Numbered from the stretch's first letter, positions 1 through 11,573 are shown. The stretch is DNA of 64,000 nucleotides from Parietichytrium sp. I65-24A (GCA_012862575.1 BLSF01000011.1:1-64000), one strand, 5' to 3'. The notes: a model not told the origin generated them from the sequence alone. Numbers and translations: made by a program.

Positions 1-1
1 C

Positions 2-154
2 GTGATGAGCCCTAAGGACCTGCAGAAGATTCGCGAATCGTCTGACGCTTTGACCTTTGCGTTGTGCGAAGAGGATTTGAAAGAGCTGTACGGAAACATG
101 AACATGTCGCCAATTTTGTCTTTGAGAAAGATCGCGCCGGGGACGACAAAGTAA
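2..154 (+). CDS. C-terminal end of an unknown protein (5' partial)
   Basis: An open frame enters from the left edge and stops at TAA 152-154. It gives about 50 residues, containing KDLQKIRESSDALTF and ending APGTTK. The stop overlaps an AATAAA at 154-159, a plausible poly(A) signal, which supports a real gene end. The piece is helical and charged, with no motif I recognise. The family cannot be named without the upstream sequence. Confidence 0.5.
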   Translation: MMSPKDLQKIRESSDALTFALCEEDLKELYGNMNMSPILSLRKIAPGTTK

Positions 155-1325
155 ATAAAAGCTGTAAATTAATTCTTGTAAAAACCAAGCAAGACCTATC
201 ACGTGGAGTCCTTTTTTAGTCGGCTTTCGCTGAAGTATGTGTAATTGATCCAACTCATCGAAGTCTGTGGCATTGGCGCTCCAATATGGCCTGTCGCGCG
301 GCAGTTTGGAGAAGCATTAACATATTGTTCCTTTTGGACGGAAGCGAGCATCGGAACGCCGAGTTTCCAACAAATGTCTCACTAGCTCAAGCCTTTCGGT
401 AGACCCCTTCCCAGGAGGCTTTAGATGTAAGCGGGGAAAGCCAGCGTTCACATACCCGCTTAATATGGAGATTGTGGTCAAAGTGCGTGAACTTGAAATT
501 AGTTAGGAACTGGCTTCGCCACAGCCTTATCGACCATTACTTGCGGCAAAGCACCGTTTCACGCTTCATCACGCTTCATAGTGCATGGCCTTATGGCGAA
601 GGCAAGAAAATTTTCGCCACCTCTCTTCAAAGTTTGCAAGAGTCTCGACGGCATCCTGCTTCTTGATGCGCTGGACGTTTCAGCCCCATCAGATCTTCGC
701 GCATTTGCGAAGCTCTTCGCCGCCGCCGTCTGCACTAGAATGCGAGCTTCACGAGGACGCGTCTTGAGGTTGTACGCTCCCGCGATCCGGCACGTTTGTT
801 TAGAGGAGGTTCTGTTACACCCAGCAGCATCCTTGACGTGCTGGGGAGTCTCGCACCTCATCGAAATGAAGTTTTTAATTGTGGACTCCATCGCGCTCAG
901 GCTGGTCTTGACCGTGTCGCAATGTCGCTGACGGCTGTGCTCTACTTTTTTTTGCCTGTTGCCAGGAACAATTTCGTTCACCATCAATCAGGTCCAATCA
1001 CTGAGCTGTGACTCAGGAGATCCCCTCGTTGCCAACTCCGGATTAAATAGATCAAAACAACATCAGATTACCATGTAAATTGAGTATTCTGAAGGCAATA
1101 GCTCAACTTTGCAAATTACCGGAACTCTTCGACTTGGGCAAGGAGCTCAGATTGACAGTTCGATTGGATGTGTTATCAGAGCCACTGCACCTGAGCTCTC
1201 GATTCCTACTCCTCCCGCCGCCCAAAATTGTTCCTCTAATCCCAAACCATGAATAGGCATTTCTTTTTTTCTAATTTATCAAACGTTAAAGATTAAAACA
1301 TGTGATCGCCTCTGTGGGATTGAAT
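155..1325. other. Intergenic, no supported gene
   Basis: Only short, mutually overlapping ORFs on both strands occur here (for example about 120-140 codons at 559-987), with no recognisable domain. No tRNA, simple repeat or other element stands out. Confidence 0.5.
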
Positions 1326-1589
1326 CTAAAGGATACTGCATTTCCGTAGGTTGTGCTCGGCGTGGCTGGATTCGTTGGCAGTGCATCCACTAGTTTCGTC
1401 CCAAACGCACTGTGAGACAGGAGGTTGGCGCAGAACACCTTCCGCTGGGCTCTCGACCGCCAAGCATGCTGCGCGCTGGTCCTCCACGGCAAGTTCCATC
1501 ACGGCCTGGCAAGAATCAGTTGACTGCTCTGCACCTGTGGAACCAACAGAGGCGAGGACAATTGCTGCGGTAGTAACTGCGGTCTTCAT
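1326..1589 (-). CDS. Small secreted cysteine-containing protein (hypothetical)
   Basis: The frame encodes 87 residues from an ATG at 1589. The first 20 or so residues look like a signal peptide: MKT, then a hydrophobic AAIVLASVGSTGA run with a small-residue cleavage site near residue 20. The mature part has cysteines at SCQ, AACLA, QCVWDETSGC and near the C-terminus (KCSIL), suggesting disulfides in a small exported protein. I do not recognise the family. The last 15 residues could instead be read-through into an intron, in which case this is only a first exon. No neighbour lies within 1 kb to suggest a role. Confidence 0.4.
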   Translation of the reverse strand: MKTAVTTAAIVLASVGSTGAEQSTDSCQAVMELAVEDQRAACLAVESPAEGVLRQPPVSQCVWDETSGCTANESSHAEHNLRKCSIL

Positions 1590-2037
1590 TTTTCAGGTTG
1601 CGAAGATTTCACGTTGTTCCTTGTCAAGCTTGTATCTTTAACTTTGCTTTCGAAGCGCTGCTGAGATTGGGGTCTGCTTCATCGATACATGGTGAGATGT
1701 TGAGACCGAGAGGTCGGGCACAGATTTCATTCGAAGCGGCGCCAGCCAACTTCTTCATGAATCCACTGTCAATCTGCACACGTTGCACGGATTTGAACGC
1801 AGAACTCTGTGCACACACTCGACTCTCCTCTGTCTGGTGTATGGCGTATGGATATGGCAAGGTAAGGGCAGGATCTGTCTGGTAGCTTTACGGACGAGTT
1901 CATTTTGCGCGCACGAAAGTTCCTGGACTCATTCCCGCGCGTGCAAATTCAGGCGAAACTGGACAACTTCAAGTCCCGGCGGATTTATGAGTAGAGTGAA
2001 GCCAAAGCACGGAAAATCGACAAGAAGTTGACTTGTG

Positions 2038-2310
2038 TGTGTTTCCATTCCCGAGGGTTTGTGAATGCCTGGAAAAGATGAGTCTTGATACAAGCTCCGC
2101 GCCTCCACAGAAAACCCTCCCTTGATGTCCAGGTTCGAAGAAAAATTAAAAGGTGTACATAAAAGGCTGTAAGCTCTTCGTTGTGCATTGTTTGGGTGAA
2201 GCAATATAATGGTGCTGACATTGTGTTCCTTTCACGAGCGAGGTTGTTTTTTCAGCAACGCACGCTCCTAATCATGGCGCAAAGCTGGTTGCTTCTCGCA
2301 GATACTTGGC
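2038..2310. repeat. Diverged repeat, unit A
   Basis: It shares ordered blocks with the unit about 300 bp downstream: an ATGTCCAGGTT...TCGAAGAAAAA block (2125-2143), a GTACATAAAA...GCTGTAAGCTCTTC block (2155-2179), GTGAAGCAAT (2196-2205), TTCACGAGCGAGGTT (2230-2244) and GTTGCTTCTCGCAG near 2288-2301. Order is kept and small indels separate the blocks, so this is an old duplicated sequence rather than chance. Confidence 0.7.
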
Positions 2311-2339
2311 TCATACCTCTTCTTCTAAGATAGAGATAA

Positions 2340-2600
2340 ACTTAAGACAGCGTCCGGGAAGCAACCCTCACTTACGAATTCGTACGTACCACACAGGCCT
2401 ATTCTCCGCCCGCGGAAGCCAACCCTCCTTAATGTCCAGGTTTTCGAAGAAAAACTAAAACTCAACGAGGGGTACATAAAAAGCTGTAAGCTCTTCATTG
2501 TGTAATTCTTTGCGTGAAGCAATTTCCTGGTAGTCGAGTACGTCCAATTCACGAGCGAGGTTATTTTTTTCAAAGCTGTTGCTTCTCGCAGTAATTTAAC
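2340..2600. repeat. Diverged repeat, unit B
   Basis: This is the counterpart of the unit at 2038-2310, with the same block order (2432-2450, 2472-2497, 2513-2522, 2550-2564, about 2578-2591). Its left part, AACCCTCACTTACGAA followed by a CACA...GCCTAT..TCCGCC block (about 2362-2415), recurs once more from about 2791. Confidence 0.7.
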
Positions 2601-2783
2601 GACCCTCTTTTTCTTTTTTTCTTTTTTTGACGACCAGCAGTCTAGTAAAAAACCTATCCCCAGGCAGTATTAAAAGTGTTGAGTGACTCTAACCCTCCCC
2701 TCTCTTTTTTACTTTTCTTGTTTTCCTCTTTTTTACTTTTCTACTCTTACTTCACCTCTTACCGGTACTTGGCCGCCCAAGTA

Positions 2784-2895
2784 TAAGGAAACAACCCTCA
2801 CTTACGAACTTCATAGGCAAAGTGGTGCCACGAATTGTGGAACGAAACCCTATTAGGGGTGCTACACACGCCTATCCTCCGCCGCGGAGACACTG
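2784..2895. repeat. Diverged repeat, unit C (partial)
   Basis: It repeats the left part of unit B: AACCCTCACTTACGAA, then an insertion, then a block matching GCCTAT.CTCCGCC.GCGGA. Further weak echoes (a GAGGGTT..TG.ATTCC..GGAAA block near 3122-3145 and AAGCTCCGCGCC near 3541) suggest that the family extends to about 3.6 kb. Confidence 0.5.
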
Positions 2896-5826
2896 CGGAG
2901 ACCAAAACCCTTATGAATTAATTGCGCATCCCTATCGAATTGCGGGACAGAAAGCATGTCAGAGCACACTAAAAAGGCCACTTTTCGTGCTTGCCCAACC
3001 TCAACTACGTCCTGGCGATCAAACGCCTTATGTGTGGAATCACTGCACAATTTCATGTCTTCTATACTTTCGCCAAAAAAATTGATAAGAACTTGACATC
3101 AAGTGGTCCAGCCCGATTCACGAGGGTTGTGGATTCCCGGAAAGACTGCTCACTGTCATACCTAAAGGCACACACACGCACGAGTAGTTCGACAATTTCT
3201 TATTCTCTGGCGCGGGGTTTATTGTTACCAATAGTCAATCCCTTGTGCTCATTTGTGCTCCCTTAGGATTATCGGGGTACTAGCTAAAGACTACCCATTA
3301 AGCTAGCTAGAGAGTATATGTCTCAGTCCCGGGGCACGTTCAGGGAAAAACTGCTAGTGGGAAGACGTCTCTGGAGTCAACGACTCGTTTGCGGAATCCT
3401 CGGTGAAGATTTACTTTTCTTCAATCAAAAAGTTGACAGTACTAATTGGACGAGTTTGCCGAGTGTGCGTGTAAAAGTAGAATTAACAGCAGAGAGATGT
3501 GGATTCTGAACTAGAAAGACTAGAAAGGCGAATTTCGAAGTAAGCTCCGCGCCTTAACATTCGAGGAAGTACCCCTCAGCAACTACTCTGGCGCGAGCAC
3601 GCTATCAGTCGGCTTGCTGATATCAGTAGCAGTATATTTTCGTTAGTGGGCACGCAGAACATACTTTACTTTTTTATAGGACCGAAGATGACAGGTATGA
3701 CAGCCTTCCTCCCGTGCACTAGCTGGGCTAGCTGGGCATTGATTTCTAGAAATGTGTGAACGGGCGTTGACTCATTCCTTCTGAATTCTGGATTTTGCCG
3801 CGAATTGCACACCCAGGGCCACGTGCACATGGTTGATCTCACCCATTCAAGAAAAACTCGCGTGCCTCAAACTCGCGCCTTCGTTCTTGTCCCTCGAGCA
3901 GATGCAAAGACGTCTCGCCGTCAATGTTGGTGGCTAGTAGCGAAAACCGTGGATTCAAGAGCGGCGTATCTGGAAGTGAGCTCCGAAACCTGTGCCATGC
4001 GCCTGTCAAAAGAGGATGGCGAAAATAGTTCGACAATAACAGCGTAAGGTTATAATTGGATTGATTAGATCAGAGCGATTCAAAACCAGAGATGTGTATG
4101 GGAGTGTGAGGCAAGAAAAGGGCAACGTCGTGTGAAGAGGAGAGCAGAAGACCCTCGCAAAAAAGCCTCTCAGAGTTGACTTGAGTCAAGTCGAAGGTTC
4201 GCCTTGTGCACGAATCCGACGCCTTGTGCATGCGCAACCCTTCTTTTGCAAGGCGCGAGAGTGGAGACCAAACGCAACTCATCAAAGTCATCATTAATGT
4301 TGCCGTTCTTGTTGAGCAGCCACGCGAACATTTCGAGAACCAATTCGACCCAGCTTCCTAGAAGCCAGGTTTCGCTTCAGTTGAATCTGGGTGGAACTTT
4401 AGCAAGTGAGCCATCGGCACGGCCATCGCCAACCCATTGTATTTGAAATTCACCTTTGGCACTCGTCCGGCTGGGCTCCTCACGGACTCCTCCTTGCAGT
4501 CGACGGCAACGGCGTGGTGAGTCCATTCATGCACTTCTTGTCGAAATGACACTCACGAAAAATTGAACAACTCATCGCGTTCTTTCGAAGTTCAAGCATT
4601 GCAATGCCGCTTCCTGCATGAAGTGGCACGCGCATTGGCAAACAGTCGAGTGATCTTGTTTCACTTGCCGGCTTAGCGTGCTTTACTGTTCGCCAATCCG
4701 ATCGTCGCAGAGCAAGATACATTCGATTTTTGTACCCGTACCCAGTTCTGACGTCCACGCGGCGCATCAGGCGCGATTGGGCGCTGGGTACTAGGTCAAT
4801 TGGAGAGTCAGGGAATTGCTGTTTGCACTGGAAAGAAGTTTCAGTGCCACTCCGTTGAATAAGCGCAAACTCGTTTTGCGTTCAAGTCACTCGAGACTCT
4901 CGGCAGCGGTTTTCTCCCTTTGCGGCGGACGAAGAGACCTTGACCGCCCACCATTCTGCGGAGAAGGCATGCCTTCCCTGCTGAGGTTATCAGCGAAAGC
5001 TGCGCCTGAGTCTTCAGATTAGAGAAGGCGTGCATTGTTTCGTGAGTGACACTGCACCGCTCGCCACCAATTGTAGCAGTTCTTGCATTTAGCAGAGACC
5101 TACATTGCCCTGCAGGAGTCTGGCGTCTTGTTTGCGATGCTTCTGAGGTCTGGATCTCCTATCATTCCGACTGGATTAAGCATGCGAATACACAGGCCCC
5201 AAGACATCGCAAATGTCTTCATGTCTCGAGTGTTTGTAAATCCGAGCAGAGCGATACTTTGATGACGACCCCAATGGAGGCCCATGCAGGGATCTATGCT
5301 CACCTGCAAGCTTTTGAGCGGCATTTCAAGCAGCATCTGGGAAGACTCATGCTTTCTCACAAGCAATCTCACGAACCAAAACGATTTGAAAAGAGATCAG
5401 CAGGCGCAATCTTCCTGCAAACCAATACGAAGACACCAAACACTTATGAGCGAGTCGTTATAAAAAGCGACACCGCCAGAGGGCATACAAAATACGCGCA
5501 CCGCAACACTCGCCAGCCCGCTTTTCGCTATTTTTTTCTCTTTCCTCAGCCGTATCTCTTTCTATGCTCATCCGATCTGCATCTGGTCTCAGCCCTCGCG
5601 GGATGCCTTCTTCACATTTGCATGTCTTACTTCTTGTTCATGACGAACAAGATGCAAGGAGAGCAAGCACACTACTAGTGCGCCAGCTATCATCTTCTTA
5701 TTGGAGCACCAACACATCGCAGTCAACCAAAGTGATGAAAGTGATGAAAGAGAAGAAGAACGTTGGAAGAGAAGCTCACTGTGGCACTCGGAGACGAGAC
5801 CGATCTCCATACATACCCCTCTGTTG

Positions 5827-5940
5827 CTCTCTCTCTCTCTCTCTCTCTCTGCTTTCACCCGCGCGTCCACCGCAACAGGCGATCGCGGTGGACCATTTGA
5901 GGCGATTGATTGATTGATTGATTGATCGATCGATCGATCA
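5827..5940. repeat. Microsatellites just upstream of the next start codon
   Basis: A (CT)n tract lies at 5827-5850. A (GATT)n tract passing into (GATC)n lies at 5904-5940 and ends ten bases before the ATG at 5950. The tracts probably lie in the promoter or 5' UTR. Confidence 0.9.
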
Positions 5941-5949
5941 GTCGCGGTG

Positions 5950-6708
5950 ATGATGATCCCTCCGCCGCCGCCGCCGCCGCAGTCCCCGGCGCCGCCAGGA
6001 CACGCGCCCACGCTGCCCTCCGCGCCGGTTCCCCCGCGAGCGCCGAGCGGCCCGGTTCCCGCGGCGAGAACCGGTGTGTGGGGAGCTGCTCTGCGGGTTC
6101 TGGACGGCGATGGCGATGGGGCGGTCTCCGCGCGGGACGTGACTCGCCGCTATCCTGACGCGAACGAAGGGGCCGTGCGTTACGCGGCGGAGCAGCTCGC
6201 CCGCGGAGACTGCGAGGCCATGTGCGAGCAGGCGTGGCCGCTGGCGCTGGGCGCGCTGCGAGAGAGACTGGCGCGCGAGAGTGACCCGGGAAACGCACTC
6301 AAACAGGTGCTACAGGCCGAAGCCGGCGTGGCCGTGTCCGCGGAGGAAGCTGCGGCAATGTGGCAGGCGCTGCCATCGGTGCTGGCCGCCATGAGCGGCG
6401 CCGTCTCGTCAAGGATGCCCGAGCACAAGCCTGAGAAGCCCGTCCATATGACAACGCAAATGCAAATGCAAATGCCAACGCAAATGCCAATGCAAGCTCA
6501 GGAGCGGCCGACTTCGCCGATGGCCGGTGTGCTTGCGGCAATCGGGAACAGGCGGAAGAGCGGTGAAGCGAGTGCGCAAAGCGGCCCTGTTGCTGGAGAA
6601 CTGGTGTTTCACGATGGGAAAAGCGATCCTTCGAGGCTGCCTGCAGCGGGGCCAACACTTGCAGAAACAAAGTATCCGCCGCCGCCGCCCCCGCCACTGC
6701 CAAAGTAG
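5950..6708 (+). CDS. EF-hand-like / WH2-like / polyproline protein (hypothetical)
   Basis: The frame encodes about 252 residues from the first of two adjacent ATGs; the frame is open further up only through a GTG. Visible parts are an N-terminal proline run (residues 4-10) in a Pro/Ala-rich leader, one canonical-looking EF-hand loop LDGDGDGAVSARD at about 51-63 (Asp at loop positions 1, 3, 5 and 12), a helical middle, and a Met/Gln low-complexity run at about 168-182. A short SPMAGVLAAIGNRRK segment at about 189-203 resembles the actin-binding WH2 motif, and a second polyproline run sits near the C-terminus (243-249). Polyproline plus WH2 is typical of proteins that bring profilin-actin to filaments, and the EF-hand would add calcium sensing. 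These roles are inferred from motifs only. It is convergent with the next gene. Confidence 0.6.
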   Translation: MMIPPPPPPPQSPAPPGHAPTLPSAPVPPRAPSGPVPAARTGVWGAALRVLDGDGDGAVSARDVTRRYPDANEGAVRYAAEQLARGDCEAMCEQAWPLALGALRERLARESDPGNALKQVLQAEAGVAVSAEEAAAMWQALPSVLAAMSGAVSSRMPEHKPEKPVHMTTQMQMQMPTQMPMQAQERPTSPMAGVLAAIGNRRKSGEASAQSGPVAGELVFHDGKSDPSRLPAAGPTLAETKYPPPPPPPLPK

Positions 6709-7232
6709 CCGGGAAAAGAAGTGGCACAGGGAGCGGGCGCTTATCTTTTGTCGCGACCTAGGGAGCGCGAGATGCAAAAATGACGTTTCAATTTGATTTA
6801 GGCAAGGGCAACGCAGGACTGAACGGAGACAGAGACAGAGACACAGGTTCGGCTGTGCTGGCCATGTTTCGTTTGGTGGCATTCGTGATCCGATGTATGT
6901 TCTAAAAAATCGAGCGAGTGATGCTTTTGCGAATCTCCTCTCTGGTGTGAATTTATTATAGCTGTTTTCAAAAATTGAACAAGAGAAGGTGTATCGGGTA
7001 TGCGTCATTTTACCACCAAGGAAAGTTTCGCGGTGAAGGGGTAATATGCAGAAACGCTGGAGCAAAAAATTACCGTTTACAGTGTTTACAGAACAAATAA
7101 ACAAGTCATATTAACTTTATGTTCTTCCTACGTTCTACACGGGTTAGGAAGCAATCAGTGTGTGTTTCTTGAGAAATGGTAACATGGGTTCAGGTCCGGT
7201 GTTGTCTGTGACGAGGGGTTGGGTGGTGGAAT
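6709..7232. other. 3' intergenic region between convergent genes
   Basis: This holds the 3' flanks of two convergent genes. It is AT-richer than the genes around it. A short GACAGAGACA-type direct repeat lies near 6825-6845, and an AAATAAA (7094-7100) could serve as poly(A) signal for the plus-strand gene. No gene is seen. Confidence 0.5.
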
Positions 7233-8189
7233 TTAGACAAAAAAATACATGTTGCACAAGCGAAGACGCTGCTTTCGCAGCTCGTCTTCCAAACTTTCGC
7301 CTTTGATGTATGGCGGTTCAAGCAAGCCTTCATCAAAGTCTGACAGAGACGCGCAGGAGCGGCAAGATGGGAGGGATCCTTCCAAAGAGTCACACCGAAC
7401 GTGAGGTTTTGACGCTGAGGGACGGTCTGTACACGCTTTCAAGTTTACCGCGTTGGCGTTGTCTAGTGCCGGTTCGCTGGAGTGCTGCTTCTTCAGGCGA
7501 GGTGACGGGCATTCGTCATCGTCACCTTCCGAGAAGAAGTCACTCGGCCTCTTTATCCCGGTGCAACTGCGTGGGGAAGCACCGCTGGACAAATTAGTTT
7601 CTGGCTCGAAGTCAAACATGGCCAGGTCGAACTGCGGCTCGCCCTTCAAATTTTCTGTTGGCCGCCTGTCCATCCTTGTTTGGGTAAAGGAAGCGGATGC
7701 AGGCCACACCGCGTAGCTGCGCCGGAAAGGGTTGAGCAGAAGCAAATCTGGCTCGGACTTTGCTTTTGCGCGAAGGGTGGTTTTCCTGCGGGTTTTACAT
7801 TTAGACTTGGAGGCGCCGCAGAATGCGAGTTGTTGTGAGGTGCCGCAGAGGCCGGCAATGCCTTCTACAGTTTTCGCGCAAGACAACTGTGTAGGGCAGG
7901 AGAGAGTCAGCAGTACCCTCGCGTCCACTGCACGGCAGGCGATGGTGTCTGACATGGATGTAGGCGTGCTATTCGACCGCTTCACCTTGCCCTTCGCATT
8001 GGACCACCACTGCCGCACCCTATCCTCCTGCACGTCGCCCACGTCAATGTCCGACAGCCAGTTCAGGTCCAAAAGAATCGATTCCATCGACCGCGAGCTC
8101 GTGTCCGGCACTGGATCCAGCTCCAGCTTGATATTCGCAGGCTCGTCCGCGCTCCACATCAGCTCGCTTGCGCTCTCGCTCAGCACCAT
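7233..8189 (-). CDS. Ser-rich protein with repeated SEP-type motifs (hypothetical)
   Basis: The frame encodes 318 residues from an ATG at 8189. No known domain is seen. An acidic N-terminal part contains ILLDLNWLSDIDVGDV, which resembles a short amphipathic activation or docking segment. Basic clusters follow (KGKVKRSNSTP, KCKTRRKTTLRAKAK; possible nuclear signals). Short Ser motifs recur: RSNSTP, AKSEPDLL, HSSEPALD, CDSLEGSL and GESLEDEL. R/K-x-x-S-x-P arrangements are typical phosphorylation and 14-3-3 sites. A regulated nuclear protein is the best guess, with low certainty. The 5' flank is full of GATT/GATC/GAGT microsatellites. Confidence 0.6.
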   Translation of the reverse strand: MVLSESASELMWSADEPANIKLELDPVPDTSSRSMESILLDLNWLSDIDVGDVQEDRVRQWWSNAKGKVKRSNSTPTSMSDTIACRAVDARVLLTLSCPTQLSCAKTVEGIAGLCGTSQQLAFCGASKSKCKTRRKTTLRAKAKSEPDLLLLNPFRRSYAVWPASASFTQTRMDRRPTENLKGEPQFDLAMFDFEPETNLSSGASPRSCTGIKRPSDFFSEGDDDECPSPRLKKQHSSEPALDNANAVNLKACTDRPSASKPHVRCDSLEGSLPSCRSCASLSDFDEGLLEPPYIKGESLEDELRKQRLRLCNMYFFV

Positions 8190-8374
8190 TCTCCTCTATT
8201 CTCCTATCGTCCTATCGTCCTCGTGTCCTTTCCCTATCTCCTTCGAGTCACGATGTGCCGCTGCGTGCAGAGCTGTCTCCACGTCTATTGTCTGTCAAAG
8301 TGCCTTGCCTTGTGTTGCCTTTCCTTTCCTTGCCTTGCCTGCCGCGTGAGAAGAGGAGACAAGTGACTTGTCCA

Positions 8375-8463
8375 ATGGATTGATGGATCGATCGATGGAT
8401 TGATGGATCGATGGATCGATTGATGATTGACTGTGAATGAGTGAATGAGTGAATGAGTGAATA
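8375..8463. repeat. GATT/GATC/GAATGA microsatellite
   Basis: Degenerate GATTGATGGATCGATC units pass into GAATGAGT units. The tract lies 190-270 bp upstream of the minus-strand start at 8189. It contains GATTGACTGTGAATG (8425-8439), a 15-mer repeated exactly at 19325-19339. Confidence 0.9.
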
Positions 8464-8949
8464 AAGGGGTTTGCTTGTGACAGCTTTCACTGCATTCACA
8501 TTCATTTCACCCATTCATTCTAATAATAATAAGAATTCCAATAATGAATACAAAGCATAAAGCGATCCATCGTTCCACATTCGTGATCCTTAGGCGCTCC
8601 TTACTCCGAGCCGTAGTCCTTCCACACCTGTTCCTAGGATCTGATTTATGATACTGCTACCTTACGGCTCACGCGCGAGTTCAGAGTCAGGCGTAGACGT
8701 TGATAGCGAGTGGAGTAAGGATCGGGTGGTAGGGTGAGATGGCGAGATGCGTAGGAGTCGAGGTGTGAGTATGCTTCGCCTATGCGATGGTATGCTGACA
8801 GCTTTCTACCACAACTGAACCGCTGCTCTGTCCGTCTGCATGTGTACCAGAATGGATAAAGTAAATGGTAGTAAGGGTTTGGCTGCGGCTGCCCCCCTCC
8901 TTCTCTTTCCTTCGCAGAGGTGTTGCCTCACACTGACACGGAGTCTTCT

Positions 8950-8951
<2 letters not shown>

Positions 8952-8982
<31 letters not shown>
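8952..8982. repeat. (GA)n microsatellite
   Basis: About fifteen GA units in a row, in gene-free DNA. Confidence 0.95.
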
Positions 8983-8987
<5 letters not shown>

Positions 8988-11573
8988 GAGGGTTGATTGT
9001 CATTTGTATTTTTATTTTGCTTTTTATTTTTCGAATTTTGAAAATTATTAACAGTAAATTGAAAAAGTTTGGTTGGCTGACAGACACGGTTGGAAGCGTA
9101 AGCGAACTATTCTGCGAAGGTTGTGTTCTTTGTGCATCGAATCAGCCCTGTAATGTGGCTTTTCAGCATTTCTGAACTCTAAAGAATCTCGACTCTGAAC
9201 TCCTATTATTCTTGCTGCCGTATGATGCACTCAGAGTCTTATACCTATCATTTTTGGATTGAAACGAATGAAAATTATGTTCTACCGGAATTTCGAATTA
9301 ATTGGAAATTATTGGGTTTGATGACGATGAAAGAAGGGTGGAGGAGAGAGACGGCAAGCCCGCCTTCTTATAGCCAACTTACACTTGTATTTTTCCTCCC
9401 GATCAATCAATGAGTAAATTGTACTCAGCATCAATGAGTTGGTTGGATGAGCAAATTCGATCGAAACAGAAAAAGAAAAAGGAAAAGAAAAAAGATTGAA
9501 ACCTTTCCCTGCCACCGTGCAGCGGTGCAGGTATCTGTAAGTGCACTATAGGTGGCCTCAAAAATCAGTTCAGAATCATTTCAGAATGCTGTTCCTCCAA
9601 GTACCTGCATCTCTTTCTCTTCAGAGAGCTACTGTTGAGGCTAGTTGCAGCTAGGATCCTGGCGGCACTTGTTTGGAAATTGGTTCATCCCTCCCGTAAG
9701 GCAGGTTTCAGGCTTTTGCTTAGCACCTCGCTTCGCGGCTTGTGGCCACTGAGAGTCTTCCCTCTTTCTTCCTCCTCTCCTCCCATCTCCAAATATCAGT
9801 GACCCGCAGCGGATACTGGAAGTATAGATACTACTACGACAGGGAGGCACGCCATGGCACGCCATGTTTCAGCTGCAGCTATCGATTAAATAAAAGATCA
9901 CTAACAGTGAGGGAGGAGGAAGGAGTTTGAGAGTTCAGACATGTTCAGACACACAATACATAAGAGCGCGCTGCTGTTCAAAGGACGTTCGGTCAAGATC
10001 GGGGTGCTACCTGAATCCTTATCCGCGGAGGTAGGAGCCTATAAGGGAAGGGGGTCGAGATATCGAGACAGCAATTTCACTAGAATACTGTAGCTTTCAG
10101 GAGTTGAAAAGCTTCTAAGGAATCTCGTATATATCACTACATCTTCTAGCTAGCATGGTTTAGTGCACGTCTGGTCCGTGGAAGTAGTGGAAGTATTAGC
10201 AATAGGTAATCATTATGATAATATGTAATTAATCCTCTAGCGTATCGAACTCGAAATCTTGAATTGAACTGAACCGCTGAACACCTGATACTTAGCAACA
10301 TATATAAGACTTGATAAGTCCTGGTTCGGTGGACCGTGTTCGATCTACTCGATGTACTACAGTACGTGCTGAGAGACTCTTAACATAGTCCGAGTTTGTA
10401 GAATCTGCATATGTGTACTTCTGTGTCCCGTGCAGCCATAGGGGTCTACCACTACAAACCCTAGATAAAGAGGCGGTTTTCTCGTTCTCTTTTCGCCGAA
10501 CGAATTTATGTTTTCTCTGAGACTGAACCCACCGAACGCGATTTCTGGTTTCTGATTCCTTTTTGTGGACCCCAACCACCCCAACGACGAATAAATTGCG
10601 AGCTTTTTTCACTGTTCAGAGATGTTTAGAGTGTGTGAAGCTTGAATTTCCGAACTTGAGAAACGCACTGACGCTGCAAATTCGTTTCGATAATCGTGGC
10701 ACCACCACCGCTTTTCGATTCTTTGGTTGGCTGTGATAGCTGTGATCTCCCAACTGACTATGCCAAGTATGGGAGGTCTTTAAAAAAACTCCTTCCGACT
10801 CGAAGGTCAGTTTTAAAAAGAAAAAATGACAAATAACGATAAGAAACAGCAATAAAATAATCAAATTGGAGTTGATAAAGGACGAAAACAAAGAAACCAA
10901 CACGCCTTCTGCATCGCAAAGCACATCGCAGAGCAGATTTATTCTGCCTGGCAGTTTTCCAGGCAACCTATGACAGCCATAGTTTGACTACTGCATCTTC
11001 TACAATGTCGTAGCTGCTACGCACAGATCATCGGAACGGTACTAACGGCTCCATTATCGTTTTTAATAGCTGGCCTATACCCCCGGAGTTTTAAATTGGG
11101 TTCCCCGAATCTGCTACGCCAACCACCTAATGTCATCTATCAAACTTGAACGACCATGGAGGTGATAGAACTCGCACTAATCAGAGGAATAGCAGTCGGG
11201 AAGGTGCGGCCAAACTAGTCACAGGTAGCGGGGTTAGATACTCTATACTCTAGCAGTGGACTTGCGGAACCCAACCTCAAAGGTACAGTATCGCTAACCA
11301 ATACACTAGTACTCACCTTTTCTCGCGTTCGAGGATGTTCGAGGTTGAAATTCTCTGAGCTTGCCAACTTTTCTTTCAGTGAACACGTCTCTCAAAAAGT
11401 ATATATAACAACTTATACGAACCGCAGCTCGCGTACTAGTACAGTACTCGCGTACACTTTCTCTTGCAATATTATCGTGCTCGCGTATCAATTCCGAACC
11501 GCGCGTGCCAAGTCCCAACGGGGTATCTGATTTCCATAGTTTCTTGCGGTTTTGCAAGTTGCGGTGGGCAGCG

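Larger units (their letters stand above)
1590..5949. other. Long gene-poor stretch with diverged repeats
   Basis: No convincing gene is seen. A frame at 5046-5678 is open for about 210 codons, but it begins at GTG, has no recognisable motif and its first ATG comes late, so I do not call it. The part from about 2.0 to 3.6 kb holds related, diverged repeat units (listed separately). The last 125 bp before the next gene carry CT and GATT/GATC microsatellites. Confidence 0.5.
8190..11573. other. 3.4 kb gene-free region between divergent genes
   Basis: This is the shared 5' flank of the minus-strand gene ending upstream at 8189 and the CAP-G gene starting at 11574. ORFs are short and lack motifs. 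Apart from the microsatellites listed separately I see no structured RNA, terminal repeats or coding relics. AT-rich stretches lie near 8990-9060 and 10790-10870. Confidence 0.5.

Noticed and set aside
5046-5678. 210-codon open frame
   Set aside because: Starts with GTG, its first ATG leaves a much shorter frame, no domain or sensible composition; a frame this long is expected about once by chance in a window of this size.
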